Assembly: GCF_000025965.1 (NCBI RefSeq)
Contig: NC_006513.1
Span: 3,596,001-3,660,000, forward strand
Origin: Aromatoleum aromaticum EbN1
GTDB taxonomy: Bacteria > Pseudomonadota > Gammaproteobacteria > Burkholderiales > Rhodocyclaceae
Length of the DNA: 64,000 bases
Direction of reading: 5' to 3'
Positions 7,463 through 15,501 of the stretch are shown one piece after another. Each line of letters starts with the position of its first letter. Within the stretch, counting starts at the first letter, position 1. Made by a program: the position numbers and the translations under genes. Below the pieces are notes generated by a model. It ran no database searches. It saw only the letters and a program-made list of their open reading frames with translations, and was not told where the DNA came from.

Positions 7463-7765
7463 TCATTCCCAGTAGCTGGATTTAGTGATTGCGCTCTTCT
7501 TAAAATCAACCCATTGGTCGAGAGGAATTTTTGTAATGTCGGACTGATACTTGCCGACATTGAACTTGAAGCCATTCGAAGCCATGCAACTCCTTATGAG
7601 CTCGGCTCGCTGCTCTTCCAGCTGGGAACGAAGACCGGGGTCATTGGAGACCATACCTACGGTGATTTTTTGCGCCTCGTTCTCGCATTGCGCCATGGTT
7701 ACATCCGGGGTCTTTACGCAGCCAAGTAATGAAAGGCAGAAAGTTATCGCAAGTAGCATTCTCAT
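7463..7765 (-). CDS. Cassette-borne putative lipoprotein
   Basis: A 100-residue protein with a short basic start and a hydrophobic segment ending in a lipobox (LSLLGC, Cys16), so it should be lipidated and anchored in the envelope. The mature part has two further Cys residues (AQCENEA and IRSCMASNG) and is helical, with no family recognised. The ATG at 7765 has AAGGAGG seven bases upstream. It is the first gene of cassette 2, starting 22 bases inside the cassette boundary. AT-richer than the surrounding genes, which fits a captured cassette. Confidence 0.72.
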   Translation of the reverse strand: MRMLLAITFCLSLLGCVKTPDVTMAQCENEAQKITVGMVSNDPGLRSQLEEQRAELIRSCMASNGFKFNVGKYQSDITKIPLDQWVDFKKSAITKSSYWE

Positions 7766-7781
7766 CTAAGTCCTCCTTGAG

Positions 7782-7851
7782 GCTCAACGTAGAAGCCACC
7801 GACGCTGCGCGGCTTTATCGCGCAGCGTCCGTGTGGACTGCCGGGTTAGCC
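7782..7851 (-). other. attC recombination site of cassette 1 (about 70 bp)
   Basis: Read on the minus strand it starts GGCTAAC (7851-7845), has a perfect 11-bp hairpin stem GACGCTGCGCG/CGCGCAGCGTC (7801-7811 with 7819-7829, 7-nt loop), and ends GTTGAGC (7788-7782), which fits the GTTRRRY end-box consensus. The 5' box is exactly complementary to GTTAGCC at the start of cassette 1 (8455-8449), the diagnostic relation between the two ends of one integron cassette. It begins seven bases after the stop of the cassette 1 gene. Confidence 0.8.
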
Positions 7852-7857
7852 GATTTT

Positions 7858-8457
7858 TTATTTGATTTCTCCAACTTCACGAAATGTTGTTTCGGTGGAC
7901 AGCACCCAGCCACTGCCATCACATTTTTGGCAACCGCCTCTTACGCCACCATCACCACCACATCTCTGGCAGACGCCCCTTGATTCCACTGATTCCTTTA
8001 CGATTTTGATTTCGACCTCACCAAAGCGCTCGCGATATGTTTTCTCAAGCAAATCAAGTTTATGCAAGCGGGCTTGAACATCTTTTGTTTTTTCTTCGAA
8101 TGTAGATCTCTGCAAGGAAAACTCTTCCCGAATTTTCGCCAATCTTGATTTCTCGGATTCCAGTCGAGTTGAAATGACATTTTCAATGTCGTTGCGTAAC
8201 GCTTTAGTCTCGGTTTCAAGTTTCTCGATGATAGAGTCCTTCTCTACCAGCCGATCTCTCAGCTCTGCAATTTCTTCTCGAAATGAATCATCGTGTGCGG
8301 TCGAGTGACCGCTACTGGTAGCGCCAATGACGCGGCCATCTCCGAGCTGAACAATGAAGGTGCCGGTGCTGTCCCGAGTCATCACTGCCCCGGGATTTTT
8401 CTTGGCGATCTCAGAAGCTTCGCAGAAATCCATTTGGATACCCCGTATGGCTAACAT
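7858..8457 (-). CDS. Cassette-borne coiled-coil protein with DnaJ-type zinc-finger tail
   Basis: A 199-residue protein of unknown function. Residues 1-55 form a small domain (EASEIAKKNPGAVMTRDSTGTFIVQLGDGRVIG), residues about 65-150 are a strong coiled coil rich in Glu, Lys and Leu, and residues about 165-187 hold two CxxCxGxG repeats (CQRCGGDG and CQKCDGSG) like half of a DnaJ cysteine-rich domain, able to bind one zinc. There is no J domain. The ATG at 8457 is supplied by sequence just outside the cassette boundary (ATG then TTAGCC); an ATG at 8433, wholly inside the cassette, gives 191 residues and may be the native start. Neither has a strong ribosome binding site. Confidence 0.7.
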   Translation of the reverse strand: MLAIRGIQMDFCEASEIAKKNPGAVMTRDSTGTFIVQLGDGRVIGATSSGHSTAHDDSFREEIAELRDRLVEKDSIIEKLETETKALRNDIENVISTRLESEKSRLAKIREEFSLQRSTFEEKTKDVQARLHKLDLLEKTYRERFGEVEIKIVKESVESRGVCQRCGGDGGVRGGCQKCDGSGWVLSTETTFREVGEIK

Positions 8458-8460
8458 ATG
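8449..8460 (-). other. attI-like junction
   Basis: On the minus strand CATATGTTAGCC contains GTTAGCC, one base off the GTTRRRY crossover consensus, placed 127 bp from the start of the recombinase remnant and directly at the start of cassette 1. Position, orientation and complementarity to the cassette's attC identify it as the integron insertion point. Confidence 0.6.
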
Positions 8461-8486
8461 GTCGACACCAGGTGTCTGCGTAAAAG

Positions 8487-8582
8487 TGTTATTGGGCGTG
8501 TCGGATAAGCCGGGACTGACTGGCAAGCCCTTGTTCCGGCAGGTGTGACGTGTATATCCATTTAGTATTTTGCCCAATAACA
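8487..8582. repeat. 96-bp block bounded by perfect 11-bp inverted repeats
   Basis: TGTTATTGGGC (8487-8497) and GCCCAATAACA (8572-8582) are perfect inverted copies bounding the interval between the attI-like junction and the recombinase start. The order of the boxes is opposite to that of an attC. The block could be part of the attI region, hold the recombinase promoter, or be a small inserted element. Confidence 0.7.
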
Positions 8583-9010
8583 TGGAACAAGCCATCCGGT
8601 CTCTCGGTACGACTGCGCCACGGCTGCTTGATCTTTTCGGGATCGGCGGCGGCTGAAGCACTACAACCTCCGTACTGGGCAGGCGTATGTCGGCTGGGTC
8701 AAAAGATACATCATTCAGCCCGGTCGGCGCCATCCAAAGGGCATGGGAAAGCAGGAGGGAGAGGCTTTTCGGTCCTCGCGCGGAGCTGAGCGCGACGTGA
8801 GCCCGACGACACAGGGGCAGGGTTTGTCGGCGATCCGCTGTTTCGTTACCGGGAGTGCTGGAGCACCTCTTGCCATGGCTGGATGAGGCGACGCGGACGA
8901 AGCGGCCGGCGCGCCGGTCTTCGGTGATGTCCCGCGAGGAAGTGCAGTGGCTGATCGGGGGGGTGGATGACCCTTTGCCGGGGCTGATCATCGCGCCGCC
9001 GGATATGAGA
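8582..9010 (+). pseudogene. Truncated, frameshifted integron-type tyrosine recombinase
   Basis: Three frames in succession give a continuous recombinase N-terminal half. Frame one from the ATG at 8582 reads APRLLDLF; a shift near 8635 gives RLKHYNLRTGQAYVGWVKRY, HPKGMGKQEGEAF and ERDVSPTTQGQGLSAI; a second shift near 8845 gives LEHLLPWLDEATRTKRPARR and MSREEVQWLIGG, then similarity ends in LPGLI. This is the SAM-like DNA-binding domain and hinge of XerC/IntI-type recombinases. The catalytic half with the Arg, His and Tyr residues is missing, so it is inactive. It is divergent from the cassettes, as intI is in integrons. Confidence 0.82.
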
Positions 9011-9132
9011 AACTGCCGCGAACGCGGATCGGTCGCGCGCCCAGCCGATTGGTCCCGCCGAAACCTTCCGTTTCCGTCTGGGGTCCTCGGGCGGCGCGCA
9101 ATCCACCGCCCTTGAACCCTGCAGGAGAGCCG

Positions 9133-9618
9133 ATGCATCTGCCGAACCACCAACTCGCGATGACCGTGCTGATGACGCCGGACATGGCCAATTTTTCCGG
9201 CAACGTCCATGGCGGCACGATCCTCAAGCTGCTCGACCAGGTCGCCTATGCGTGCGCGAGCCGCTACGCCGGGCACTATGTCGTGACGCTGTCGGTGGAT
9301 CAGGTGATGTTCCGCCAGCCGATCCATGTCGGGGAGCTCGTGAGCTTTCTCGCGTCCGTCAATTACACCGGCAAGACGTCGATGGAAGTCGGCATCAAGG
9401 TGCTAGCCGAGAACATCCGCGAAAAAGTCGTGCGCCACGCGAACAGCTGCTTCTTCACGATGGTCGCGGTCGACGATGACGGCCGCTCGATCCCGGTCCC
9501 GCCGCTCGTCCCGACCACGCCCGACGAGCTGCGGCGTCACGCCGCCGCGCAGATCCGCCGCGAATTGCGCCATGAATTCGACCTGCGCCAGCGCGCGTTG
9601 AGGCCGGCAGCAGCATGA
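9133..9618 (+). CDS. Acyl-CoA thioesterase, hotdog fold (YciA-like)
   Basis: A 161-residue hotdog thioesterase that hydrolyses acyl-CoA to free acid and CoA. The active-site loop [20 protein letters not shown] (residues 20-39), the strand motif [17 protein letters not shown] and GKTSMEVG match the YciA/BACH group. The ATG at 9133 follows AGGAGA at 9123-9128. The last four bases overlap the start of the DUF2132 gene. A 30-residue basic tail follows the fold. Confidence 0.88.
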   Translation: MHLPNHQLAMTVLMTPDMANFSGNVHGGTILKLLDQVAYACASRYAGHYVVTLSVDQVMFRQPIHVGELVSFLASVNYTGKTSMEVGIKVLAENIREKVVRHANSCFFTMVAVDDDGRSIPVPPLVPTTPDELRRHAAAQIRRELRHEFDLRQRALRPAAA

Positions 9619-9845
9619 GCGGCACCCAGGCGAACAATCCGCTGCACGGCGTCACGCTCGAACGCATGCTGACCGAGCTGGTGGAGCATTACGGCTGGGA
9701 CGAACTCGGACAGGAGATCCCGATCCGCTGCTTCCAGCACGAGCCGAGCGTCGCGTCGAGCCTCAAGTTCCTGCGCCGCACTCCGTGGGCGCGCGAACGG
9801 GTCGAGTCGCTGTATCTCCACGTGCTGCGCTCGCGCCGAAGATAA
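9615..9845 (+). CDS. DUF2132 (VF530-type) small protein
   Basis: A 76-residue protein matching the VF530/DUF2132 family: [24 protein letters not shown], then [27 protein letters not shown], a compact helical fold with double-strand nucleic-acid binding proposed from structure but no proven role. Length is standard. The ATG at 9615 overlaps the thioesterase stop, so the two are translationally coupled. Confidence 0.9.
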   Translation: MSGTQANNPLHGVTLERMLTELVEHYGWDELGQEIPIRCFQHEPSVASSLKFLRRTPWARERVESLYLHVLRSRRR

Positions 9846-9988
9846 GCCGGTGCGCCCGTGCACAACGGTCTATGATGATCGTGCCCTGTTCCCGGTTGTT
9901 CGCAAGTATCGCCGGCGGGGCCACCCAGTAACGGCAACAAGGCGGTGACGGCGCCTTTCACGGCGCACGCATTGCAAGGAGAAGCACA

Positions 9989-10111
9989 ATGGCCAAAGGT
10001 CAGGTACGCGGAAACAAAGAGGCCAAGAAGCCGAAACAGCCGAAAAAACCCGAACCGCCGGCTGCGGGCGGAATCATGGCGCCGAAGACGGACAAGTCGG
10101 CAAAGAAATAG
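9989..10111 (+). CDS. Small basic protein (40 residues)
   Basis: A short gene with a clear ribosome binding site (AAGGAG seven bases before the ATG) and a terminator directly after it. The peptide starts MAKGQVRGNKEAKKPKQPKK, then PEPPAAGG and a second lysine-rich end. Similar short MAKGQ-R-NKE-KKPK peptides occur in many proteobacteria and have no known role; the charge suggests RNA or membrane contact. It is transcribed on its own, about 140 bp after the DUF2132 gene. Confidence 0.75.
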   Translation: MAKGQVRGNKEAKKPKQPKKPEPPAAGGIMAPKTDKSAKK

Positions 10112-10136
10112 CTTCGGCTTGCTTCGGCAAACCACG

Positions 10137-10164
10137 AAAAAAACCGGCGTCAAGCCGGTTTTTT
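10137..10164. terminator. Bidirectional intrinsic terminator
   Basis: AAAAAACCGGC and GCCGGTTTTTT pair around a five-base loop (GTCAA), giving A and T tracts on both sides. It serves the 40-residue gene on the plus strand and the BNR-repeat gene ending at 10197 on the minus strand. Confidence 0.9.
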
Positions 10165-10196
10165 GTTGCCTCCCGATCGCGCGTCCGTCGAGGGGT

Positions 10197-11303
10197 TCAG
10201 TGTTCGAAGCGCACGCAGTAGATCGGCGGAAGGTGCGCCGACAGGCACGTCCAGGTTTCACCGCCGTCTTCCGACACCCACAGTGCCCCGGTCGTCGAAC
10301 CCATCGCAAGCCGCCTGCCGCTGTTGTCGACGTCGAGCCCGTGGCGATACACGAGGTCGTACGCCGGCGCCCGCGGCAGTCCGTGGTCGAGCGGCTCGAA
10401 GCTCGCGCCGCCGTCGCGGCTGCGGGTGACGACGAGGTGCGCCCCGACCGGCACGCGGCACGTATCTTTCTCCGCCGGCACGAACCACGCGGTGTTGGCA
10501 TCCTGCGGATGGGCCGCGACGGTGAAACCGAACGACGACGGCTGCGCCGCGAGCGGCTGCCAGCTCGCTGCGGCGTCGGTCGAACGATAGATGCCCGAAT
10601 GCTGCTGCGCCCACAGCACGTCGGGATTCGACGGGCATTGCACCATGCGGTGCACGTCCTGGATGTTCGGGTCGCCGCCGCGTTCGTCCGGCATGTAGTC
10701 GGCGATCATGCCGCTCGCGCGGCACTCCCAGCTGTCGCCGCCATCGCGCGTCTGCCACACGCCGCCGCAGGAGACGGCGATCGTCACCACCCGGCTGTCG
10801 CGCGGGTCGATGCAGATCGAGTGGATGCCGGGGTAGTCGTAGCCGCCGCCGAACCATTCGCGGCGCTCCGGGCGATCCCACAACGATCGGACCAGCGCCC
10901 AGGAATCGCCGCCGTCGGCGGAGTGGAACAGCCCGCCGGGGATCGTTCCGGCCCACAGCACGCCGGGTTGGTCGGCGCCGGCCGCTTCGAGCGCCCACAC
11001 CTGGGCGAGTGACCAGGCGGCGTCGGCCTCGTCCGCGGCTGCCACAGGTTTGGGCGGGTAGGCGGGCACCGGGCTTTCATCCCAGCTGCGCCCGGCGTCA
11101 TGCGAGCGGCGCATCTTGACGCCGAAGTGCCCGAGGTTGAGCGCCGCATGCCAGGTGCCGTCGCGCGGGTCGGCGAGCACCATCGTGACCGGATCGCCGA
11201 GGAAATGGACGTGCGCTTCGGGCAGCCAGTGCGGGCTCGCATGCGGATGGCGGTCGAACACGAACAGCCCTTTGCGCGTGGCGACGAACAGTCGGTCGGT
11301 CAT
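10197..11303 (-). CDS. BNR/sialidase-like beta-propeller protein
   Basis: A 368-residue protein made of BNR-type (Asp-box) repeats: SHDAGRSWDE, SADGGDSWALV, TRDGGDSWECR, STDAAASWQPL, SRDGGASFEPL and SEDGGETWTCL, each a turn of a beta-propeller. No signal peptide and no sialidase catalytic Arg triad are evident, so it is probably a cytoplasmic propeller of the photosystem-assembly Ycf48 or WD40/YVTN type rather than an enzyme acting on sialic acid. ATG at 11303 has GGAGG upstream. It follows the MoaD/ThiS-like gene by 22 bp, and the pairing suggests a joint function that is not known. Confidence 0.8.
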   Translation of the reverse strand: MTDRLFVATRKGLFVFDRHPHASPHWLPEAHVHFLGDPVTMVLADPRDGTWHAALNLGHFGVKMRRSHDAGRSWDESPVPAYPPKPVAAADEADAAWSLAQVWALEAAGADQPGVLWAGTIPGGLFHSADGGDSWALVRSLWDRPERREWFGGGYDYPGIHSICIDPRDSRVVTIAVSCGGVWQTRDGGDSWECRASGMIADYMPDERGGDPNIQDVHRMVQCPSNPDVLWAQQHSGIYRSTDAAASWQPLAAQPSSFGFTVAAHPQDANTAWFVPAEKDTCRVPVGAHLVVTRSRDGGASFEPLDHGLPRAPAYDLVYRHGLDVDNSGRRLAMGSTTGALWVSEDGGETWTCLSAHLPPIYCVRFEH

Positions 11304-11325
11304 CGATGCCTCCTTTTGCGGCGCT

Positions 11326-11595
11326 TCAACCGCCCGAGAGCGCCTGCACGACGTAGATTTCCGCGTTTTCACCGGCAGGATCGGTGAGGTGCAGGCGGTC
11401 CTTCACGACCTGGCCATCGACGAAGATCGCGACATGGCGACGCAGTGTTCCCTGGTCGTCGAGAATGTAGTCGCGCATCTGCGGTTTTTCGGCGAACGCA
11501 GCCGCGAGCGCGCCATTCACCGTGCCGCCGGCAACGCGCAGCGGCGGACAGGGCTGGTGACGCTGGATCGCGGGGGCGAAGACGATTCGCGGCAT
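11326..11595 (-). CDS. MoaD/ThiS-like ubiquitin-fold protein
   Basis: An 89-residue protein that ends in Gly-Gly, the mark of ubiquitin-like sulfur carriers that are adenylated and thiocarboxylated at the C terminus. The pattern (RVAGGTVNGALAAAF, LRDYILDD, LRRHVAIFVDG, EIYVVQALSGG) follows the beta-grasp fold, with the VNG and IFVDG strands typical of ThiS/MoaD. No molybdopterin or thiamine gene is nearby; it sits directly upstream of the BNR-repeat gene, so it may carry sulfur for another pathway. Confidence 0.8.
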   Translation of the reverse strand: MPRIVFAPAIQRHQPCPPLRVAGGTVNGALAAAFAEKPQMRDYILDDQGTLRRHVAIFVDGQVVKDRLHLTDPAGENAEIYVVQALSGG

Positions 11596-11786
11596 GATTG
11601 ATCACTCGGAGCGGCGGCGGCTGGGCAGCGAGAATGGCATGTTGCGGCCTTCACCAGTCTAGACCAGCAATCCGGGCGTCGCATGAGGTCTTGCCCGGCA
11701 TGGGCGGGAACGTCTCGGCTACGGCACGGCGTATGGCGTCAGCCGCAGCACGGTGTATCGCAAGCTCGGGCGGATGACCTGAGCAT

Positions 11787-13928
11787 TCAGAATCGATAGC
11801 TCGCCCGCACGCCGGCATACCAGCTGCGCTCCGGGCCGGGTTCGTAGAACCGGCCGTTGCCGTCACCCACGATCACCGAGGCGACGTGCTCGCGGTCGAA
11901 CAGGTTGTCGAGCCGCAGCATCTCGTTGAATGTCCACGGGCCGGATTTCTGTTCCGCGGTGAAGCGCAGGTTCGCCAGGGCGTGGGCCGGCGCGGCACGC
12001 TCGGTATTGGTGTCCTCGACGTACATCTTGCTGCGATAGAGCGCCTCGAGTGCCGCGGCGATTCCGCCGACGGGGATCCATTCGAGTTCGGCGTAAGCTG
12101 ACAGCGCAGGAATGCCGGGCAGGCGTCTGCCGTCGGCAATCGTCTTCGCCGCCGTACCGCTGCCGGTCACGAAGGTTTCGTCGTAGATCGCCTGCAGCCG
12201 CGTCACGCTGAGCCGGGCGCGCCAGTTTGGCGAGAACTCGCTGTCGAGTGCGAGTTCGACGCCCCGGCGCAGCGTCGTGCCGGCGTTCTTGAACACGGTG
12301 CGTCCGCCGGAGCTGCTCTCGACGACCAGTTCGTTGTCGGTGCGCACCTGGAAGATCGCGGCGTTGAGCCGCGTGTTGTCGCCGACGAAAGCTTTCACGC
12401 CCAGTTCGAGCTGCGTGCTGGTTGCAGGCTCGAGGCCGAAATTGAAGCCTGCGGCGCCGCCCGCACCCGAATATGCGAGTTCGGTCATTGTCGGAGTCTC
12501 GAAGCCGCGCGCGGCGCTGCCGTAAAAATTGAGCGCCGGGCTCAGCTTGTAGACGACGCCGAGCGCCGGAGTCGTCTCGCGGAAGGTAAGCGCGCCGCTG
12601 TCGTCGCCGTTCGCGAGGTAGTCGTCATCGACGTCGAATTTCACGCGGCTGTGGCGCAGCCCCGCGGTCCATTGCCACGCCCCCTGTTCCCACGCGGTCT
12701 GCACGTACGGGTCGATGCTCGTGACGGTGTCCATCTCGTCGCGGCGCAGCCGGCCTTTGACTCCGAGAGTCGTGCCGATGAAGTTCTCGAAGCCCTGGCG
12801 GTCGTCCTCGGAGCGGTCGACGTCGATGCCCGCCGTGAAAGTCAACTTGCCCGGTCCGAGCTCGCGCCGGCCGATCCAGCGTGCGCCGACGCCATGGAAG
12901 TCGCGATCGAAATCGATGACGCCGCCGGAGTGCCGCGGGTTGGCCTGCGGGCCGGCCGGGATCGACTGGTACTGCGTGACGCTGCGCTGCCCGGCATAGG
13001 CGACAAGCTGCAGGCGGTCGTCGCCGAAGCGCCGCTCGTAGGTCGCGCCGCCCTGGAGGTGGTCGATGCGCTTGCGCGTGTCGAATGTTTTTGCGACCGA
13101 TTCGGTCGCGCGCGGATCGCGCCGGTAGGTCGCCCACGTCAGGCCCAGCGGGTCCTCGGTATCGGGCTGGCGCAGGCCGCTCGCGGTCAGCGTCAGCCGG
13201 CTGTCGGCATCGGGCGCGAAGTTCAGCTTCGCGAACGCCTGCTCGCGCGTCGCCGCGCTGTGGTCGCGGTAGCCGTCGGTGTCGAAGCGCGACGCATCGA
13301 GCAGGTAGCCGACGCCGTCCTTCTCGCCTTCACTGCCAACTCCGATCCGGGTCGTGCCCCAGGAGCCGGCAAGGGCGCCGCCGCGCACGCTCGGCGTGCC
13401 TTTCGGGTCGCGCGAAAAAAGCTGGATCACGCCGCCTGCGTGGTTGCCGTAGATCGTCGAGAACGGGCCGCGCAGCACTTCGATGCGCTCCGCGACGTCG
13501 AGGTTGAAAGTCGCGGCCTGGCCCTGGCCGTCGGGATTGCTCGCCGGGATGCCGTCGGCGATGAGCTTCACGCCGCGTACGCCGAAAGCGGAGCGGGCGC
13601 CGAAGCCGCGGATCGAGATCTGCAGGTCCTGGGCGTAGTTCTGGCGGTTCTGCACGACGAGTCCGGGAATGCCTGTCAGTGCTTCGGAAGCGTTGACGCC
13701 GAGGTTTCCTGCCCGGACCCGGGCCATGTCGACGACATCAACGGAAAACGGCAGGTCGAAGCTCTCGGCCTCGACCCGGCTGCCGGTGACGACGACCGGA
13801 TTCAGGACCGGCGCCGCCTCGGCAGCGAAAACCGGCGCTGCGCCGACGCCGGCGAGCAGCGCCAGCACGATGCAACGCGGGTGGGAGCGGGGAGCGTTGT
13901 CGCCGGACGTCGAAGAAAGGCGATTCAT
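11787..13928 (-). CDS. TonB-dependent outer-membrane receptor
   Basis: A 713-residue receptor importing a ligand, most likely an iron chelate, with TonB-ExbBD energy. It has a signal peptide (about residues 1-36), a plug domain with VVTGSRVEAESFDLP, GIPGLVVQNRQNYAQDLQISIRG fragments and IEVLRGPFSTIYGNHAGGVI (about 40-160), and a beta-barrel ending in an aromatic residue (YAGVRASYRF), needed for outer-membrane assembly. FecA/PupB-type N-terminal signalling extension is absent. No FUR box or partner gene was identified. It stands alone, flanked by the MoaD-like gene and a divergent antiporter. Confidence 0.9.
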   Translation of the reverse strand: MNRLSSTSGDNAPRSHPRCIVLALLAGVGAAPVFAAEAAPVLNPVVVTGSRVEAESFDLPFSVDVVDMARVRAGNLGVNASEALTGIPGLVVQNRQNYAQDLQISIRGFGARSAFGVRGVKLIADGIPASNPDGQGQAATFNLDVAERIEVLRGPFSTIYGNHAGGVIQLFSRDPKGTPSVRGGALAGSWGTTRIGVGSEGEKDGVGYLLDASRFDTDGYRDHSAATREQAFAKLNFAPDADSRLTLTASGLRQPDTEDPLGLTWATYRRDPRATESVAKTFDTRKRIDHLQGGATYERRFGDDRLQLVAYAGQRSVTQYQSIPAGPQANPRHSGGVIDFDRDFHGVGARWIGRRELGPGKLTFTAGIDVDRSEDDRQGFENFIGTTLGVKGRLRRDEMDTVTSIDPYVQTAWEQGAWQWTAGLRHSRVKFDVDDDYLANGDDSGALTFRETTPALGVVYKLSPALNFYGSAARGFETPTMTELAYSGAGGAAGFNFGLEPATSTQLELGVKAFVGDNTRLNAAIFQVRTDNELVVESSSGGRTVFKNAGTTLRRGVELALDSEFSPNWRARLSVTRLQAIYDETFVTGSGTAAKTIADGRRLPGIPALSAYAELEWIPVGGIAAALEALYRSKMYVEDTNTERAAPAHALANLRFTAEQKSGPWTFNEMLRLDNLFDREHVASVIVGDGNGRFYEPGPERSWYAGVRASYRF

Positions 13929-14150
13929 CGGTCGGTGTCCTCAGGGGCATTGCACGGGCCACTGTACGGGAATTTCGGAGGGGATTTTCCGTTCGGGCGT
14001 GCGTTGCAGGTCGTTTCCCCCCGTAACAGCAGGAAACGGTAGCCCGGCTACCCGCTTATTCGTAGATACTTTCGCCTTCCAGAATAAATGCCGATCGACC
14101 GGGCGCAAGCGCCGGGCGGTTGGCCCAACGAGAAGGGAAGAGCATCTGCA

Positions 14151-15488
14151 ATGGATAACGGACTGACCAATGCGCAATGGTTCCTGCTGGTCGGCGGGCT
14201 GCTGCTCGTCAGGGGCCTCACCTCGTCGATGATCCGGCGCCTGCCGGTAACAGCGGCGATCATCTATCTCGCCGTCGGCCTGATCGTGGGCCCGACGGTG
14301 CTGAACCTGTTCCACTTCAATCCGCTCAAGGAATCGGCGCTGCTCGAAGTGCTGACCGAAGCGGCGGTGCTGATCTCGCTCTATGCGGCGGGCGTGAAGA
14401 TGCCGGTGCCGGTGAGCCTCGCGCGCTGGCGAGCGCCGATCCTGCTGGCATTCGCGTCAATGGCCGTGACCGTGGGCCTGGTAGCGGCGTTCGGACATTA
14501 CGCACTCGGGCTGCCGCTGGGCGCAGCGGTGCTGCTCGGCGCGATCCTCGCTCCGACCGATCCGGTGCTCGCCACCGACGTGCAGACGCGCCACCCGGGC
14601 GACCGGGACCGGCTGCGCTTCACGCTGACCTGCGAGGCGGGGATGAACGACGGCAGCGCGTTTCCGTTCGTGATGCTCGGCCTCGGTCTGCTCGGCCTGC
14701 ACGAGCTCGGCGACTTCGGGCTGCGCTGGGCGCTCGTCGACGTGGTGTGGGCGACCGTCGCAGGGCTCGCGATCGGGGTCGCCTGCGGCGTGACGATGGC
14801 GCATGTGGTCGCTCGACTGCGCCGCGCTGGCGCAGCCCACGGGTTGCTCGACGATTTTCTCGGCCTCGGGCTCATCGGCATCGTGTATGGCTTGAGCGTC
14901 ATGGCGAACGCGTGGGGCTTCCTCGCGGTGTTCTTCGCCGCCGTCGCGTTGCGGCAGACTGAACGCAAGCTCGCGGGCGCCGCGCCCGACAAGGCGGACC
15001 GCCTGCAGACGGCAGACGGCGCTGCGCATGCCGCGCCGGTTCACGACGTACCGACCCTCAGCGAGGGGTCGCTGATCTTCAAGGAGCATCTCGAGCGCCT
15101 CTCCGAACTGCTGCTGATCCTGCTCATCGGCGGCACGCTGTTCGTCGATTCATGGAGCTGGCGCGCGGTCGGGATGGCGCTGTTCCTGTTCCTCGTGGCG
15201 CGCCCGGTGAGCGTGATGATCGGCCTGGTCGGCACGCGCACGCCGTGGCGCATCCGCGGACTCGCCGGCTGGTTCGGCGTGCGCGGCATCGGCTCGCTGT
15301 ATTACCTGATGTACGCGATCCAGCACGGACTGCCGAAGGATGTCGCGCTGGAGCTGATCCACATGACGCTGATCGTCGTGACCCTGTCGGTGATCTTCCA
15401 CGGCACCAGCGTCAAGCCGCTGATGGAGCGTTTCTGGCCGGAGGGACGGTCGGCAGCGATCGGCCCGCACCGGCGCGGCGCCGGGTGA
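14151..15488 (+). CDS. Na+/H+ antiporter (CPA1/NhaP type)
   Basis: A 445-residue inner-membrane cation:proton antiporter with about 12 hydrophobic segments. The APTDPVLATDVQ motif (about residues 142-153) and CEAGMNDGSAFP, with its conserved Asp, are hallmarks of the CPA1 exchanger family; GVRGIGSLYYL near residue 375 is another. A hydrophilic loop around residues 285-315 separates two halves. The ATG at 14151 is chosen over an upstream in-frame start because the upstream part is not membrane-like. Probably single-gene transcript. Confidence 0.88.
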   Translation: MDNGLTNAQWFLLVGGLLLVRGLTSSMIRRLPVTAAIIYLAVGLIVGPTVLNLFHFNPLKESALLEVLTEAAVLISLYAAGVKMPVPVSLARWRAPILLAFASMAVTVGLVAAFGHYALGLPLGAAVLLGAILAPTDPVLATDVQTRHPGDRDRLRFTLTCEAGMNDGSAFPFVMLGLGLLGLHELGDFGLRWALVDVVWATVAGLAIGVACGVTMAHVVARLRRAGAAHGLLDDFLGLGLIGIVYGLSVMANAWGFLAVFFAAVALRQTERKLAGAAPDKADRLQTADGAAHAAPVHDVPTLSEGSLIFKEHLERLSELLLILLIGGTLFVDSWSWRAVGMALFLFLVARPVSVMIGLVGTRTPWRIRGLAGWFGVRGIGSLYYLMYAIQHGLPKDVALELIHMTLIVVTLSVIFHGTSVKPLMERFWPEGRSAAIGPHRRGAG

Positions 15489-15501
15489 TTCAGGGAGTGA
15501 T

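Noticed and set aside
8487-8582. attC site in the palindrome-bounded block
   Set aside because: Box order is GTTATTGGGC first and GCCCAATAAC last, the reverse of an attC; inner stem absent.
8846-9327. Minus-strand upstream extension of the cassette 1 gene to 9327
   Set aside because: It would run through the integrase remnant and thioesterase start; cassette boundary at 8454 sets the limit.
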